Shown piece after piece: positions 55,709-64,000 of a stretch of 64,000 bases of DNA. Location: the NCBI GenBank assembly GCA_013112575.1, contig JABFGG010000005.1, positions 62,001 to 126,000 on the forward strand. The letters run 5' to 3'. A program made the position numbers and the translations under genes. The stretch comes from Chloroflexota bacterium. Lineage in GTDB: Bacteria > Chloroflexota > Anaerolineae > Anaerolineales > UBA11579. Numbering within the stretch: position 1 is the first letter of the stretch; every line of letters begins with the position of its first letter. Below the pieces are notes generated by a model. It was given only the letters and a program-made list of their open reading frames with translations. It did not search any database and was not told where the DNA came from.

Positions 55709-57442
55709 ATGCGTCGTTTGGAAACCCTACTTTTGGCCGACCGAATCGTGGTCGCTGTACGCTGGCTGGGGCTCATCAGCCTGGCAGCCCTGGCATTTGC
55801 AGGCGATGAGGTTTCCACGGTGCTACAAACCCTGTTTTTTCTAGGTGGTGTGGGCAACTTCATCCTAACCGGGTTAACTCTCTTCCGAAGACGACTACCC
55901 AGCCACGAATATGTCAGCATCGCAGCAGATGTCATCCTGGCCTCACTCTTATTCCGGGTAAGTGGAACCATCAATGGCTCTCTGATCTGGGCGGGTTTAC
56001 TCCCAGTGGTAACTGGCGCAGTTTATTATGCTGCACAGGGCGGGTTGCTCGGAGCCATGCTCAGTCTGATCGGCATGAGTGTTATGGCATTCTTCGATAC
56101 TTCAGTATCTGAGACCTTACGAGCCTTCATTTTGCCCTCAATTGTCTTCCTTGGGGGTGGCCTGGTATTGGGCTTTCTAAGCCGCAACGCCAGCAATGAA
56201 TTAAAGCAGCGCCTGTTGAGTGAGGTGGGCATCGGCGCACAATCACGACGTCTGGCGCGCAATCGTATCCAGGCGGTCTATGACATCACGGCCAAACTCA
56301 ACTCCACCCTCAATTACTCGCGGGTCCTGGATCTGGCGCTGGATGTCAGCAATCAGGCCCTGGCCCAACCGGGCAGAGGTACCCCTCTTGTCAGCGCATT
56401 CTATTTATATAACGGTGGCATGCTTGAAGTGGGTTCTGCTCGCCGCTATACACCATCAGACATGCGCGTAACCTTACGCGGCAAACGTGGGCTGCTGGCC
56501 AGTGCCATCAATGCCGGTACACCGCGCTTCATGAAGAACCCCAGCGCAGACCCGGAGTTCCGTCGTATCGTGGCTCTCAGTAACTGCAAATCTGTATACT
56601 GCTACCCGCTAAAATCGGGGCTGGACGTTTATGGTGTGTTGATCTTCGGCAGCGAAGACGAAAACTATTTTGTCGAAGAAAATCGCGAGATACTTAACAT
56701 CGTGGGCAGAAATGCCCAGGTGTCATTGCAGAATGCACGCCTCTACCAGGAACTCGAAGAAGAGAAGCAACGCATCATCCAGATACAGGAAGAGACCCAA
56801 CAAAAACTGGCGCGTGACCTGCACGATGGGCCTACCCAATCTGTAGCGGCGATTGCCATGCGCGTGAATTTCGCCCGCCGTCTGATGGAACGCGACATCA
56901 ACGCCACAGGGGAAGAGTTGTTCAAGATCGAAGACCTGGCCCGGCGTACCACCAAAGAAATTCGTCACATGCTGTTCACGCTGCGACCACTTGTATTGGA
57001 ATCCTCAGGCCTGGTCCCAGCTCTCGAGTCGATGGCGGAGAAAATGGATGAAACCTACGAGCAAAAGGTCAGCGTGGAAGCCGACCCCGGCATCGATCAG
57101 CAATTGGAATCGCGCAAACAAGCCGTGGCTTTCTATTTAGTAGAAGAAGCGACCAATAACGCTCGCAAGCATGCCGAGGCCGAGCACATCTGGATCCGCA
57201 TCAAGCCAGCGGGCGAAGACCTGGTGCTACTGGAGATCGAGGACGACGGCGAAGGCTTTGACTTGTCTGCCGTTGAAGCCACCTACGATGATCGCGGCAG
57301 CCTCGGCTTGCTGAACATGCGCGAGCGCGCGGAACTTATCAGCAGTGTCTTGCAAATTGACTCACGCCCCAAGCGTGGCACGCGCGTACGAGTGTGGATC
57401 CCCTTGACTGAAGCGGCCATTGAACGCATCAAAAATGCTTGA
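55709..57442 (+). CDS. Membrane sensor histidine kinase (HisKA_3 type) with GAF domain
   Basis: N-terminal TMs; GAF-like region; KLARDLHDGPTQSVAAIAMRVNFARRL H-box; EATNNARKHAEAEHI; GLLNMRERAELISS. Confidence 0.92.
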   Translation: MRRLETLLLADRIVVAVRWLGLISLAALAFAGDEVSTVLQTLFFLGGVGNFILTGLTLFRRRLPSHEYVSIAADVILASLLFRVSGTINGSLIWAGLLPVVTGAVYYAAQGGLLGAMLSLIGMSVMAFFDTSVSETLRAFILPSIVFLGGGLVLGFLSRNASNELKQRLLSEVGIGAQSRRLARNRIQAVYDITAKLNSTLNYSRVLDLALDVSNQALAQPGRGTPLVSAFYLYNGGMLEVGSARRYTPSDMRVTLRGKRGLLASAINAGTPRFMKNPSADPEFRRIVALSNCKSVYCYPLKSGLDVYGVLIFGSEDENYFVEENREILNIVGRNAQVSLQNARLYQELEEEKQRIIQIQEETQQKLARDLHDGPTQSVAAIAMRVNFARRLMERDINATGEELFKIEDLARRTTKEIRHMLFTLRPLVLESSGLVPALESMAEKMDETYEQKVSVEADPGIDQQLESRKQAVAFYLVEEATNNARKHAEAEHIWIRIKPAGEDLVLLEIEDDGEGFDLSAVEATYDDRGSLGLLNMRERAELISSVLQIDSRPKRGTRVRVWIPLTEAAIERIKNA

Positions 57443-57833
57443 TTCGCAACCTGCTCCAGATAAGTTGCGCTTTTGGCTACGGCTATGTGGTTTGCTGATC
57501 GGTTTCTTGTTTTTGGTGTGGTTGCCTTTTGAGGATGTGGATGTAGTCTATACGATATCCCTTGCCATCGCCGTTGGAGCCTGGTTATTGCTGCGGTTGA
57601 TTTACCAAAAGCAATACCATCTTTGGCAATTTGCGCTCTCCGGTTCAGTATTCGGGTTACTGGTATCCCCTTTAGCTCTGACCTTGATGGCCTTCAAAAG
57701 CAGCCTACATGCCCACGGTTTCAGTGACTTTGCACTTCCCCAGATAAGAACTGTTTTGGCTGCAACCCCCTGGTTCATCCTGGGTGGCTTACTTCTGGGG
57801 CTTGCGATCTACACACTAAACCGGCCAGCATAA
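57435..57833 (+). CDS. Small membrane protein of unknown function
   Basis: ~4 TM helices; start overlaps the histidine kinase 3' end. Confidence 0.55.
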   Translation: MLDSQPAPDKLRFWLRLCGLLIGFLFLVWLPFEDVDVVYTISLAIAVGAWLLLRLIYQKQYHLWQFALSGSVFGLLVSPLALTLMAFKSSLHAHGFSDFALPQIRTVLAATPWFILGGLLLGLAIYTLNRPA

Positions 57834-58598
57834 ATGCCAACTCAAAACTCGATCTACTATTACGCTTCAAAAGGTGGCTCTGCCACTAAGCCACCTGTGG
57901 TACTCATTCATGGCGCAGGTGGTGACCATAGCCACTTTCCACACACCGTTCGTCGCTTGCCCGGTTACCGTATCTTTGCCCTCGACTTGCCTGCGCATGG
58001 CAAGTCCGGTGGATTGGGACAGCAAAACATTTCTGCCTACACCTGGCAGGTTCTGGATTGGATGCTTGACTTAGGCATCCCCCATGCGGTGTTTGTAGGC
58101 CATTCGATGGGTGGAGCAATTGCCCAGACCCTGGCGTTGGATCACACGGAACACGTGCTTGGCCTTGGTCTGTTTGGGACGGGGGCGCGCTTACGGGTCG
58201 GGCCAGAGCTGCTGGATAAACTCAGCCGGGAGAACACCTTTGAGGCCGCGGTAGACTTGATCAATTCTGGGTACTTCTCCGGGGAATTGGGACTGACCAT
58301 CCCGGTCAATGTCCGCGGCAAATTAGCCAAAACCCGCCCTCCGGTCGTGCATGGTGATTATCTGGCCTGCAATGAGTTCGACCGCATGGAGGAAATCAAA
58401 AATATAAAAGTACCCACGCTGGTGGTGTGTGGCGAGAATGACCCTATGACCCCACCCAAGTATTCCCAATATCTGGCGGAAACCATCCCCAACGCAAAAC
58501 TTGAACTCATTCCCAAATCCGCCCACTTGGCCATGCTGGAACAGCCTGACCTGGTAGCCAAAGTTTTAGAGAACTTTTTAGACTCCATCCCCTATTGA
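57834..58598 (+). CDS. Alpha/beta hydrolase
   Basis: PPVVLIHGAGGDHSHFPHTVRRLPGYRIFALDLPAHGKSGG; AVFVGHSMGGAIAQTLAL; HLAMLEQPDLVAKVLENFL. Confidence 0.93.
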   Translation: MPTQNSIYYYASKGGSATKPPVVLIHGAGGDHSHFPHTVRRLPGYRIFALDLPAHGKSGGLGQQNISAYTWQVLDWMLDLGIPHAVFVGHSMGGAIAQTLALDHTEHVLGLGLFGTGARLRVGPELLDKLSRENTFEAAVDLINSGYFSGELGLTIPVNVRGKLAKTRPPVVHGDYLACNEFDRMEEIKNIKVPTLVVCGENDPMTPPKYSQYLAETIPNAKLELIPKSAHLAMLEQPDLVAKVLENFLDSIPY

Positions 58599-59383
58599 GG
58601 CGTGTCATCTCACAGATCGTATTTGGATTCCATTGGTTGCTCAACGCGGTGGCCTTCATCATCGAGTTGGTGTTTTGCATTCCCGTATTGGGACGCGCTG
58701 CTAAGTGGCTCTGGAATCTTGTTTTGTTGTTGCCAGGCATCATCAGTCTTATTGTTGATTTCATTCTAAACCTGGCCGGTATCCAACTCGAAAAGAAAAT
58801 GCGGGTGGGTGTCATCGTGCTCAATGCCCCTGACGTGGGGAGGGTGGCCCAACCAGCTGAGATCATACAGGGTCTGACTTTTGCAGAACGCGTTTTCGCT
58901 GAACAGGCCAATGTAAAAATGGTCACCATAGTGGAAACTGCAACGATAGCTCCAGGGAACACAGCCCCCTGGCTACGTTATGAATCACATCCCAGCCCGC
59001 CTGCCATACTGAATGTACATTGCAACCTCTCGGCCGTATTGGAGGATCTATGGCTGGCTGGCGGTCATTTTGAATATTTCATGGCCACACGCTGGTTCGC
59101 TTCAAATTTTCGGCGCGTGTTTGGCCTGGGTTCTCCGCTGATCGTTTTTGTAGTCCGCGGCATAGAGAACTTCGGAGGCTGTTCATTAGGGCCTCTGTCT
59201 GATTACGTGACGATCGTACCCAACAGTCTGATATGCATTGCCCATGAGTTGGGCCATGCCTGCAACCTGCCGCATACAGAGGATCCGAGAAACTTGCTGC
59301 ACCATGCCCGCTGCGATCAACCACAGCTTACACGTTGGCAAGTGGCCGTGCTCCGTGCTTCGCGTCACGTCTCTTACTTTTAA
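58595..59383 (+). CDS. Membrane-anchored protein with metzincin-like HEXXHxxxxxH motif
   Basis: Two N-terminal TM helices; C-terminal LICIAHELGHACNLPHTEDPRNLLHHARCDQPQLTRWQ. Confidence 0.6.
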   Translation: MRRVISQIVFGFHWLLNAVAFIIELVFCIPVLGRAAKWLWNLVLLLPGIISLIVDFILNLAGIQLEKKMRVGVIVLNAPDVGRVAQPAEIIQGLTFAERVFAEQANVKMVTIVETATIAPGNTAPWLRYESHPSPPAILNVHCNLSAVLEDLWLAGGHFEYFMATRWFASNFRRVFGLGSPLIVFVVRGIENFGGCSLGPLSDYVTIVPNSLICIAHELGHACNLPHTEDPRNLLHHARCDQPQLTRWQVAVLRASRHVSYF

Positions 59384-59393
59384 GGAAAGACAA

Positions 59394-59573
59394 ATGAAAA
59401 ACACACTTTACGTTCTATCAGCCTTATTATTCTTTGTCGGCGTTGTATGGATTTTACAAGGCATCAACATCATCCCCGGCAGTTTTATGACCGGTCAGAT
59501 CGAGTGGGCCTTTGCCGGAGCGGTCTGTGTCGTTGTAGGAGTCTTTGTGCTGCGCAACGCCCAAAGCCGTTAA
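59394..59573 (+). CDS. Small two-TM membrane protein
   Basis: MKNTLYVLSALLFFVGVVWILQGINIIPGSFMTGQIEWAFAGAVCVVVGVFVLRNAQSR; start internal to the tracked ORF. Confidence 0.65.
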   Translation: MKNTLYVLSALLFFVGVVWILQGINIIPGSFMTGQIEWAFAGAVCVVVGVFVLRNAQSR

Positions 59574-59576
59574 GCC

Positions 59577-60779
59577 TTGACTTTCATCCGATCCGCTCCA
59601 AAGAAGCCTGTCAAGCTGCAACTGCGCCGTGACCTCGTGCGCAGCATCAAACGCGGGCATGCTTGGGTGTATGCCGATGCACTGCGAAGCAAACCTGACG
59701 CGCCACCAGGCTCCCAGGCTATCTTATTGGACAACCGCGGCGGCCGCGAGATCGCACGCGGCATTTATGACCCCGCGGGAGCAATCACCTTACGCATCGC
59801 CAGTACACAACGCGGCGAGACTTTAGATAATGAATGGGCGGAAAAGCGCATGTCGTATACTTTGGCTATGCGCAAACAGCTATTTGATGAAGATACAAGC
59901 TCCTATCGCCTCTTTAATGGAGAGGGCGACGGCCTGCCGGGGCTGGTGTGTGACGTTTACGGCAAGGCCGCAGTGCTAAAGGCGGATGGCCCTGCCGCCC
60001 AGGCTTTCTGGGATCTAACTGGCATTGCCCACTGGTTAGTTGAGCAGCTTGAACTGGACCTTGTGTACGAACGCTTCCGCGACAAATCGGGTGGGCGTGG
60101 GCAAATCCTTATTGGAAAGGTCCCAGATGAACCCATCCCTTTTGTGGAGCATGGTTTGCAGTTCACTGCCGACCTTGTACGAGGCCAAAAAACAGGGTTC
60201 TTCCTGGATCAACGCGACAACCGGCAACGCATTCAAGCCTTTAGCCAAAATAAACGCGTACTCAATGTATTTGGCTACACAGGTGGGTTCTCGGTATATG
60301 CCGGTGTGGCGGGTGCCTCTCATGTCACCACAGTAGATTTGGCGAAACCCGCTCTCAAAGCTGCCGAAAAGCACTGGCACATTAACAAACTTGAACCTGA
60401 CAAACACATCACGATCGCTGCTGACGCCTTTGAATACCTGGAGGAAGCTGCCAGGCAGAATCAATCCTGGGACCTGGTTATTCTTGATCCCCCATCTTTT
60501 GCCCCTTCAAAAGACAAATTGCCCCAAGCGCGCAAGGCCTACCAGAAGCTGATTGCTGCCGGGGCACAGGTCACCAGCCCTGGCGGCATCCTGGCAGCCG
60601 CTTCATGTTCCAGCCATGTAGATCGAGATACATTTTTGCAATTGTGCGAAGAAGGGGTTTCAAAAGCCCGCCGAAAAGCCATCACCCTCGGCATCCACGG
60701 ACAACCAGCCGACCACCCCGCCCCCCTCGTTATGCCGGAGTTGCACTATCTGAAATTCGTGCTGTTACAATTGGATTGA
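59577..60779 (+). CDS. Class I SAM-dependent rRNA (cytosine) methyltransferase, RlmI-like
   Basis: GHAWVYADALRSKPDAPPGSQAILLDNRGGREIARGIYDP; LDQRDNRQRIQAFSQNKRVLNVFGYTGGFSVYAGVAGASHVTTVDLAKPAL; LVILDPPSFAPSK. Confidence 0.92.
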   Translation: MTFIRSAPKKPVKLQLRRDLVRSIKRGHAWVYADALRSKPDAPPGSQAILLDNRGGREIARGIYDPAGAITLRIASTQRGETLDNEWAEKRMSYTLAMRKQLFDEDTSSYRLFNGEGDGLPGLVCDVYGKAAVLKADGPAAQAFWDLTGIAHWLVEQLELDLVYERFRDKSGGRGQILIGKVPDEPIPFVEHGLQFTADLVRGQKTGFFLDQRDNRQRIQAFSQNKRVLNVFGYTGGFSVYAGVAGASHVTTVDLAKPALKAAEKHWHINKLEPDKHITIAADAFEYLEEAARQNQSWDLVILDPPSFAPSKDKLPQARKAYQKLIAAGAQVTSPGGILAAASCSSHVDRDTFLQLCEEGVSKARRKAITLGIHGQPADHPAPLVMPELHYLKFVLLQLD

Positions 60780-60795
60780 TCAGGAGGAGGTCGTC

Positions 60796-61560
60796 ATGAG
60801 GATTCGATTCTCGTATTTAGCTGTCCTGGCATTTATGCTGAGTGCCTGTAACCTGCCTTTTGCCCCCCCGACACCCACGCCAACTCTGACGCCCAGCGCC
60901 ACAGCAACCGAAACCCCCGTTCCCCCGACAGATACCCCCACGCCTGAACCTAGCGTTACTGCCACAGAAACAGCTATCCCCACAGATACGCTCTCACCTA
61001 CGCCTGAATTTTCACCGACCCCAGAGTTCTCTCCCACGCCCAAGCCGCTGACGGCTACCGCCACCGGCAACGCCTTCTGTCGCTGGGGGCCGGACGTGGA
61101 TTACATTCAATCTTACGTGATTCCCGAAGGGCAAATGGTAGCCGTTGAAGGGCGCAACTTCGCCAGCACCTGGATCTATGTACAATCCCCGGATATCAAT
61201 TGGAAATGTTGGGTGGCCACATCTACCTTTGAACTTAGCGGCGATGTCGAGCAAGTCGAGTTCCGCATCATCGGCCTGCCCATCAATGATGAAGTGCAGG
61301 CACCTAATGGGGTCAGCGCGGTGCGCAACGGCAACCAGGTCACCATTTCCTGGAATGCGGTACAACCCGCCCTGCAATTACAGTACCTGATCGAAGCGCG
61401 CATTTGCCGCAATGGTTTATTCCTGGAGGATGCTTTTGCCACCACCAATACGTCTATCACCATCCAGGATGATACGAATTGCACAAACCCCTCATCTGCC
61501 GAATTACGGGCCAGCAATAAGCTGGGTTATTCTCCTGCGGTAACGGTTCCCTGGCCGTAA
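60796..61560 (+). CDS. Lipoprotein with Pro/Thr-rich linker and SH3-like domain
   Basis: Lipobox LSACNLP; PTPTPTLTPSATATETP linker; CRWGPDVDYIQSYVIPEGQMVAVEGRN. Confidence 0.7.
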   Translation: MRIRFSYLAVLAFMLSACNLPFAPPTPTPTLTPSATATETPVPPTDTPTPEPSVTATETAIPTDTLSPTPEFSPTPEFSPTPKPLTATATGNAFCRWGPDVDYIQSYVIPEGQMVAVEGRNFASTWIYVQSPDINWKCWVATSTFELSGDVEQVEFRIIGLPINDEVQAPNGVSAVRNGNQVTISWNAVQPALQLQYLIEARICRNGLFLEDAFATTNTSITIQDDTNCTNPSSAELRASNKLGYSPAVTVPWP

Positions 61561-61621
61561 CTCGAACAAATGTTTCGTGTTATTGCTAAAAATCAGTTTC
61601 CTATTTTGAAGGAGGAAGAAA

Positions 61622-62023
61622 ATGCCCCCATTTGATATCAATTGGATCGGCGTAATTATTGCCCTGGTGGTCAACATGATCATCGGTGCGGTGTGGTATG
61701 GCGTATTTGCCAACCCGTGGATGGCTGCCATTGGCAAAACGCGTGAAGAAATCGAGGGTGACCAGGACTGGCGCGCCTATGGCGTGGCCGGGCTAAACTC
61801 GCTGATTATGCCAATCGTGATGGGCTTTGTATTGAACTGGGCGGGTGCATCGGGGATTGGCGCGGGTCTCACAGTTGGCTTCATCGTTTGGCTGGGTTTT
61901 ATGGCCATGCCGGTTGCAACCAACTACGCCTTTGCGGGCCAACCCCGTAATTTATGGTTCATCGATGCGGGTTATCACCTGGTCAGTTTCCTGGTAATTG
62001 GTGGGTTGCTGGGCGCGTTGTAA
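61622..62023 (+). CDS. DUF1761-like membrane protein
   Basis: IIGAVWYGVFANPWMAAIGKTREEIEG; 4 TM helices. Confidence 0.75.
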   Translation: MPPFDINWIGVIIALVVNMIIGAVWYGVFANPWMAAIGKTREEIEGDQDWRAYGVAGLNSLIMPIVMGFVLNWAGASGIGAGLTVGFIVWLGFMAMPVATNYAFAGQPRNLWFIDAGYHLVSFLVIGGLLGAL

Positions 62024-62267
62024 CTATCTATAGTCTATTATTACAAAAGGGCTGCCGGGGCAGCCCTTTTTTTATAGCGGTGTTCCGTGAAGTTCATCAC
62101 GTTGGTGTTTTAGAGGGGGGGGGGTACTAGTACTTGTCTGACAAGTATGGTTGGCTTGATTGGAGAATAAACTGCCACCGGACGATACGCCCTGATGAAG
62201 GGCAATTTTTGAGAGAAATAAGCCCATCTTTCCAGACACTGCCATTTCTAGAGTGCGATGAAGTAAA

Positions 62268-62469
62268 TGGCTTTTTACACGGGCGAAGCATGCTTCGCCC
62301 CTACCCCAGACATCTTTAGGGGCAGAGTAGCCATCAAGTTCACCGCTCTCCATTCCTGGGGAGTGCTGAATTATGTGGCTTTTTTGCACGGGCGAGAGGC
62401 CTTGCGCCCCTACACCAACTATCTTAGGGGCAGTGGTAACCATCAAGGTCATTACTCTCCATTCCTGCA
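62268..62469. repeat. Two imperfect direct repeats, period 108 bp, each with a GGGCG...CGCCC palindrome
   Basis: Unit 1 begins TGGCTTTTTACACGGGCG (62268), unit 2 TGGCTTTTTTGCACGGGCG (62376); both contain TAGGGGCAG and CTCTCCATTCCTG. Confidence 0.8.
62281..62300. repeat. Perfect 20-bp palindrome GGGCGAAGCATGCTTCGCCC
   Basis: Identical to its reverse complement. Confidence 0.9.
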
Positions 62470-62536
62470 CAAATTGGAATAATTAGGATAAATAAAGTAC
62501 GATACAATCGTCCATTCACAATTCACCGGAGGAGAA

Positions 62537-63412
62537 ATGCGCTACAGACTCGTCGCCAGCCTGTTCGTTTTAACTGTCCTTGTAACCGCCTGCAACCTGC
62601 CTGGGAGCGAAAATATCTCGGAAGAGGATGCGGTGCGTTTTGCGCAGGAAACCCTGCAAGCGCAGTTGGCTGCTGAGAACCAGCAGCAAGCACAAGATCA
62701 AGCCGCACCTCCGGCTGACCAGGCCCCTGCCGACCAGCCACCGGCTGGAGACACGACGCCTCCCACAGAAACGCCCATCCCCGCTACACCTACTATCACG
62801 CTGACGCCCACCTCAGCGGTGCCGATGGTCTCGGTAACCACAGCCACCAACTGCCGCAACGGCCCCGGCATTCCCTACGACATTGTGGGTTCACTGAGCC
62901 CCGGCCAGAATGGGAATATCGCAGCCCAATCCTCGGTCAATAATTACGTACTGATCCAGAATCCGGCAGGCGGACCCAATTGCTGGCTATGGCTGCAGCA
63001 CGCCACCATCACAGGTGACATCAGCGGACTGCCGGTTGTCACACCACCACCGTCACCAACGCCTACATTCACACCTACCCCGACAATCGACTGGTCGGGG
63101 GCCTGGAACCATTCTGATGATGGTGGCGGCCCCTATACGATGAATATCACCGTCACCGGCAATTCGCTCTCCGGCGCCTTTACAGCCGGGAACAATTTCA
63201 CAATTTCGGGGACTATCAGTGCAGATGGCATGAGTGTTAGCGGCACGATAACCGACACTACTCTTGCCACGAGCGGCCCATTCACCTGGTTCATTGTTCC
63301 AGGCAGCAACAATAACCAATTCAACGGCAATGGAGATATTGGAGCTGGTAGTTTCGGTTGGTGTGGCTGGCGCAATGGCGCCGCTATGCCTGTGCCCTGC
63401 GCAAACCCATAA
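62537..63412 (+). CDS. SH3-domain lipoprotein, tandem copy 1
   Basis: Lipobox VTACNLPG; SVTTATNCRNGPGIPYDIVGSLSPGQNGNIAAQSSVNNYVLIQNPAGGPNCWLWLQHATITG. Confidence 0.8.
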   Translation: MRYRLVASLFVLTVLVTACNLPGSENISEEDAVRFAQETLQAQLAAENQQQAQDQAAPPADQAPADQPPAGDTTPPTETPIPATPTITLTPTSAVPMVSVTTATNCRNGPGIPYDIVGSLSPGQNGNIAAQSSVNNYVLIQNPAGGPNCWLWLQHATITGDISGLPVVTPPPSPTPTFTPTPTIDWSGAWNHSDDGGGPYTMNITVTGNSLSGAFTAGNNFTISGTISADGMSVSGTITDTTLATSGPFTWFIVPGSNNNQFNGNGDIGAGSFGWCGWRNGAAMPVPCANP

Positions 63413-63436
63413 GAATACGCTCTGAGGAGTGAATCA

Positions 63437-64000
63437 ATGAAGCACTATAGACTCATCGCCAGCCTCTTCGTTTTAACTATTCTTCTGACCGCCTGCAACC
63501 TGCCCGGGGGCGAGAATATCTCGGAAGAGGATGCGGTGCGCTTTGCGCAGGAAACCCTGCAAGCGCAGATGGATGCCCAAAACCAGCAGCAAGCACAAGA
63601 TCAAGCCGCACCTCCGGCCGATCAACCGCCAGCGGCCCAGCCACCTGCCGGAGATGCTGCAACCCCGACCGAAACGCTTATCCCGGCTACTCCTACCATC
63701 ACTCTGACACCGACCTCGGCAGTGCCGATGGTTTCGGTAAGCACGGCCACCAACTGCCGCAACGGCCCCGGCATTCCCTACGACATTGTGGGCTCACTCA
63801 GCCCCGGTCAAAATGGGAACATCGCGGCCCAATCCTCGGTCAATAATTACGTCTTGATCCAAAATCCCGCAGGCGGGCCCAACTGCTGGTTGTGGCTGCA
63901 GCATGCCACCATCACCGGTGACATCAGCAGCCTGCCAGTTGTAACACCGCCGCCTTCACCCACCCCTACCTTCACCCCCACTCCAGAGATCGATTGGACC
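63437..64000 (+). CDS. SH3-domain lipoprotein, tandem copy 2 (truncated by window edge)
   Basis: MKHYRLIASLFVLTILLTACNLPGGENISEEDAVRFAQETLQAQMDAQNQQQAQDQAAPPADQ... nearly identical to copy 1. Confidence 0.8.
   Translation, partial: MKHYRLIASLFVLTILLTACNLPGGENISEEDAVRFAQETLQAQMDAQNQQQAQDQAAPPADQPPAAQPPAGDAATPTETLIPATPTITLTPTSAVPMVSVSTATNCRNGPGIPYDIVGSLSPGQNGNIAAQSSVNNYVLIQNPAGGPNCWLWLQHATITGDISSLPVVTPPPSPTPTFTPTPEIDWT

Overview
Gene-dense bacterial chromosomal window. The P/T-rich extracytoplasmic linkers, SH3-like lipoproteins, BMP transporters and archaeal-type mevalonate genes suggest a Chloroflexi/Anaerolineae-like organism; this taxonomy is an inference and was not tested. I found no rRNA, tRNA, CRISPR array or transposase. 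Housekeeping genes include rplI, rimO, rho, a photolyase, a PduO-type cobalamin adenosyltransferase and several RNA methyltransferases. The most interesting parts are: (1) a divergent photolyase / TspO-like locus whose control region has two back-to-back TTGACA-N17-TATATT promoters overlapping three 11-bp-period direct repeats, resembling a B12-photoreceptor (CarH/LitR) operator; (2) an ~18-kb nucleoside/ADP-ribose scavenging region with a BMP-type ABC importer, an orphan permease coupled to an ADP-ribosylglycohydrolase, two nucleoside hydrolases, a nucleoside phosphorylase, a deaminase, a ribokinase, a NUDIX hydrolase and a stand-alone RarA/MgsA C-terminal-like protein; (3) an upper mevalonate cluster whose DUF35 partner has lost its zinc-ribbon cysteines; (4) a promoter plus terminator with no ORF, carrying an anti-SD-like pyrimidine tract (candidate sRNA); (5) a family of ~20-bp intergenic GGGCG...CGCCC palindromes. 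All assignments come from reading the sequence; no database search was run.
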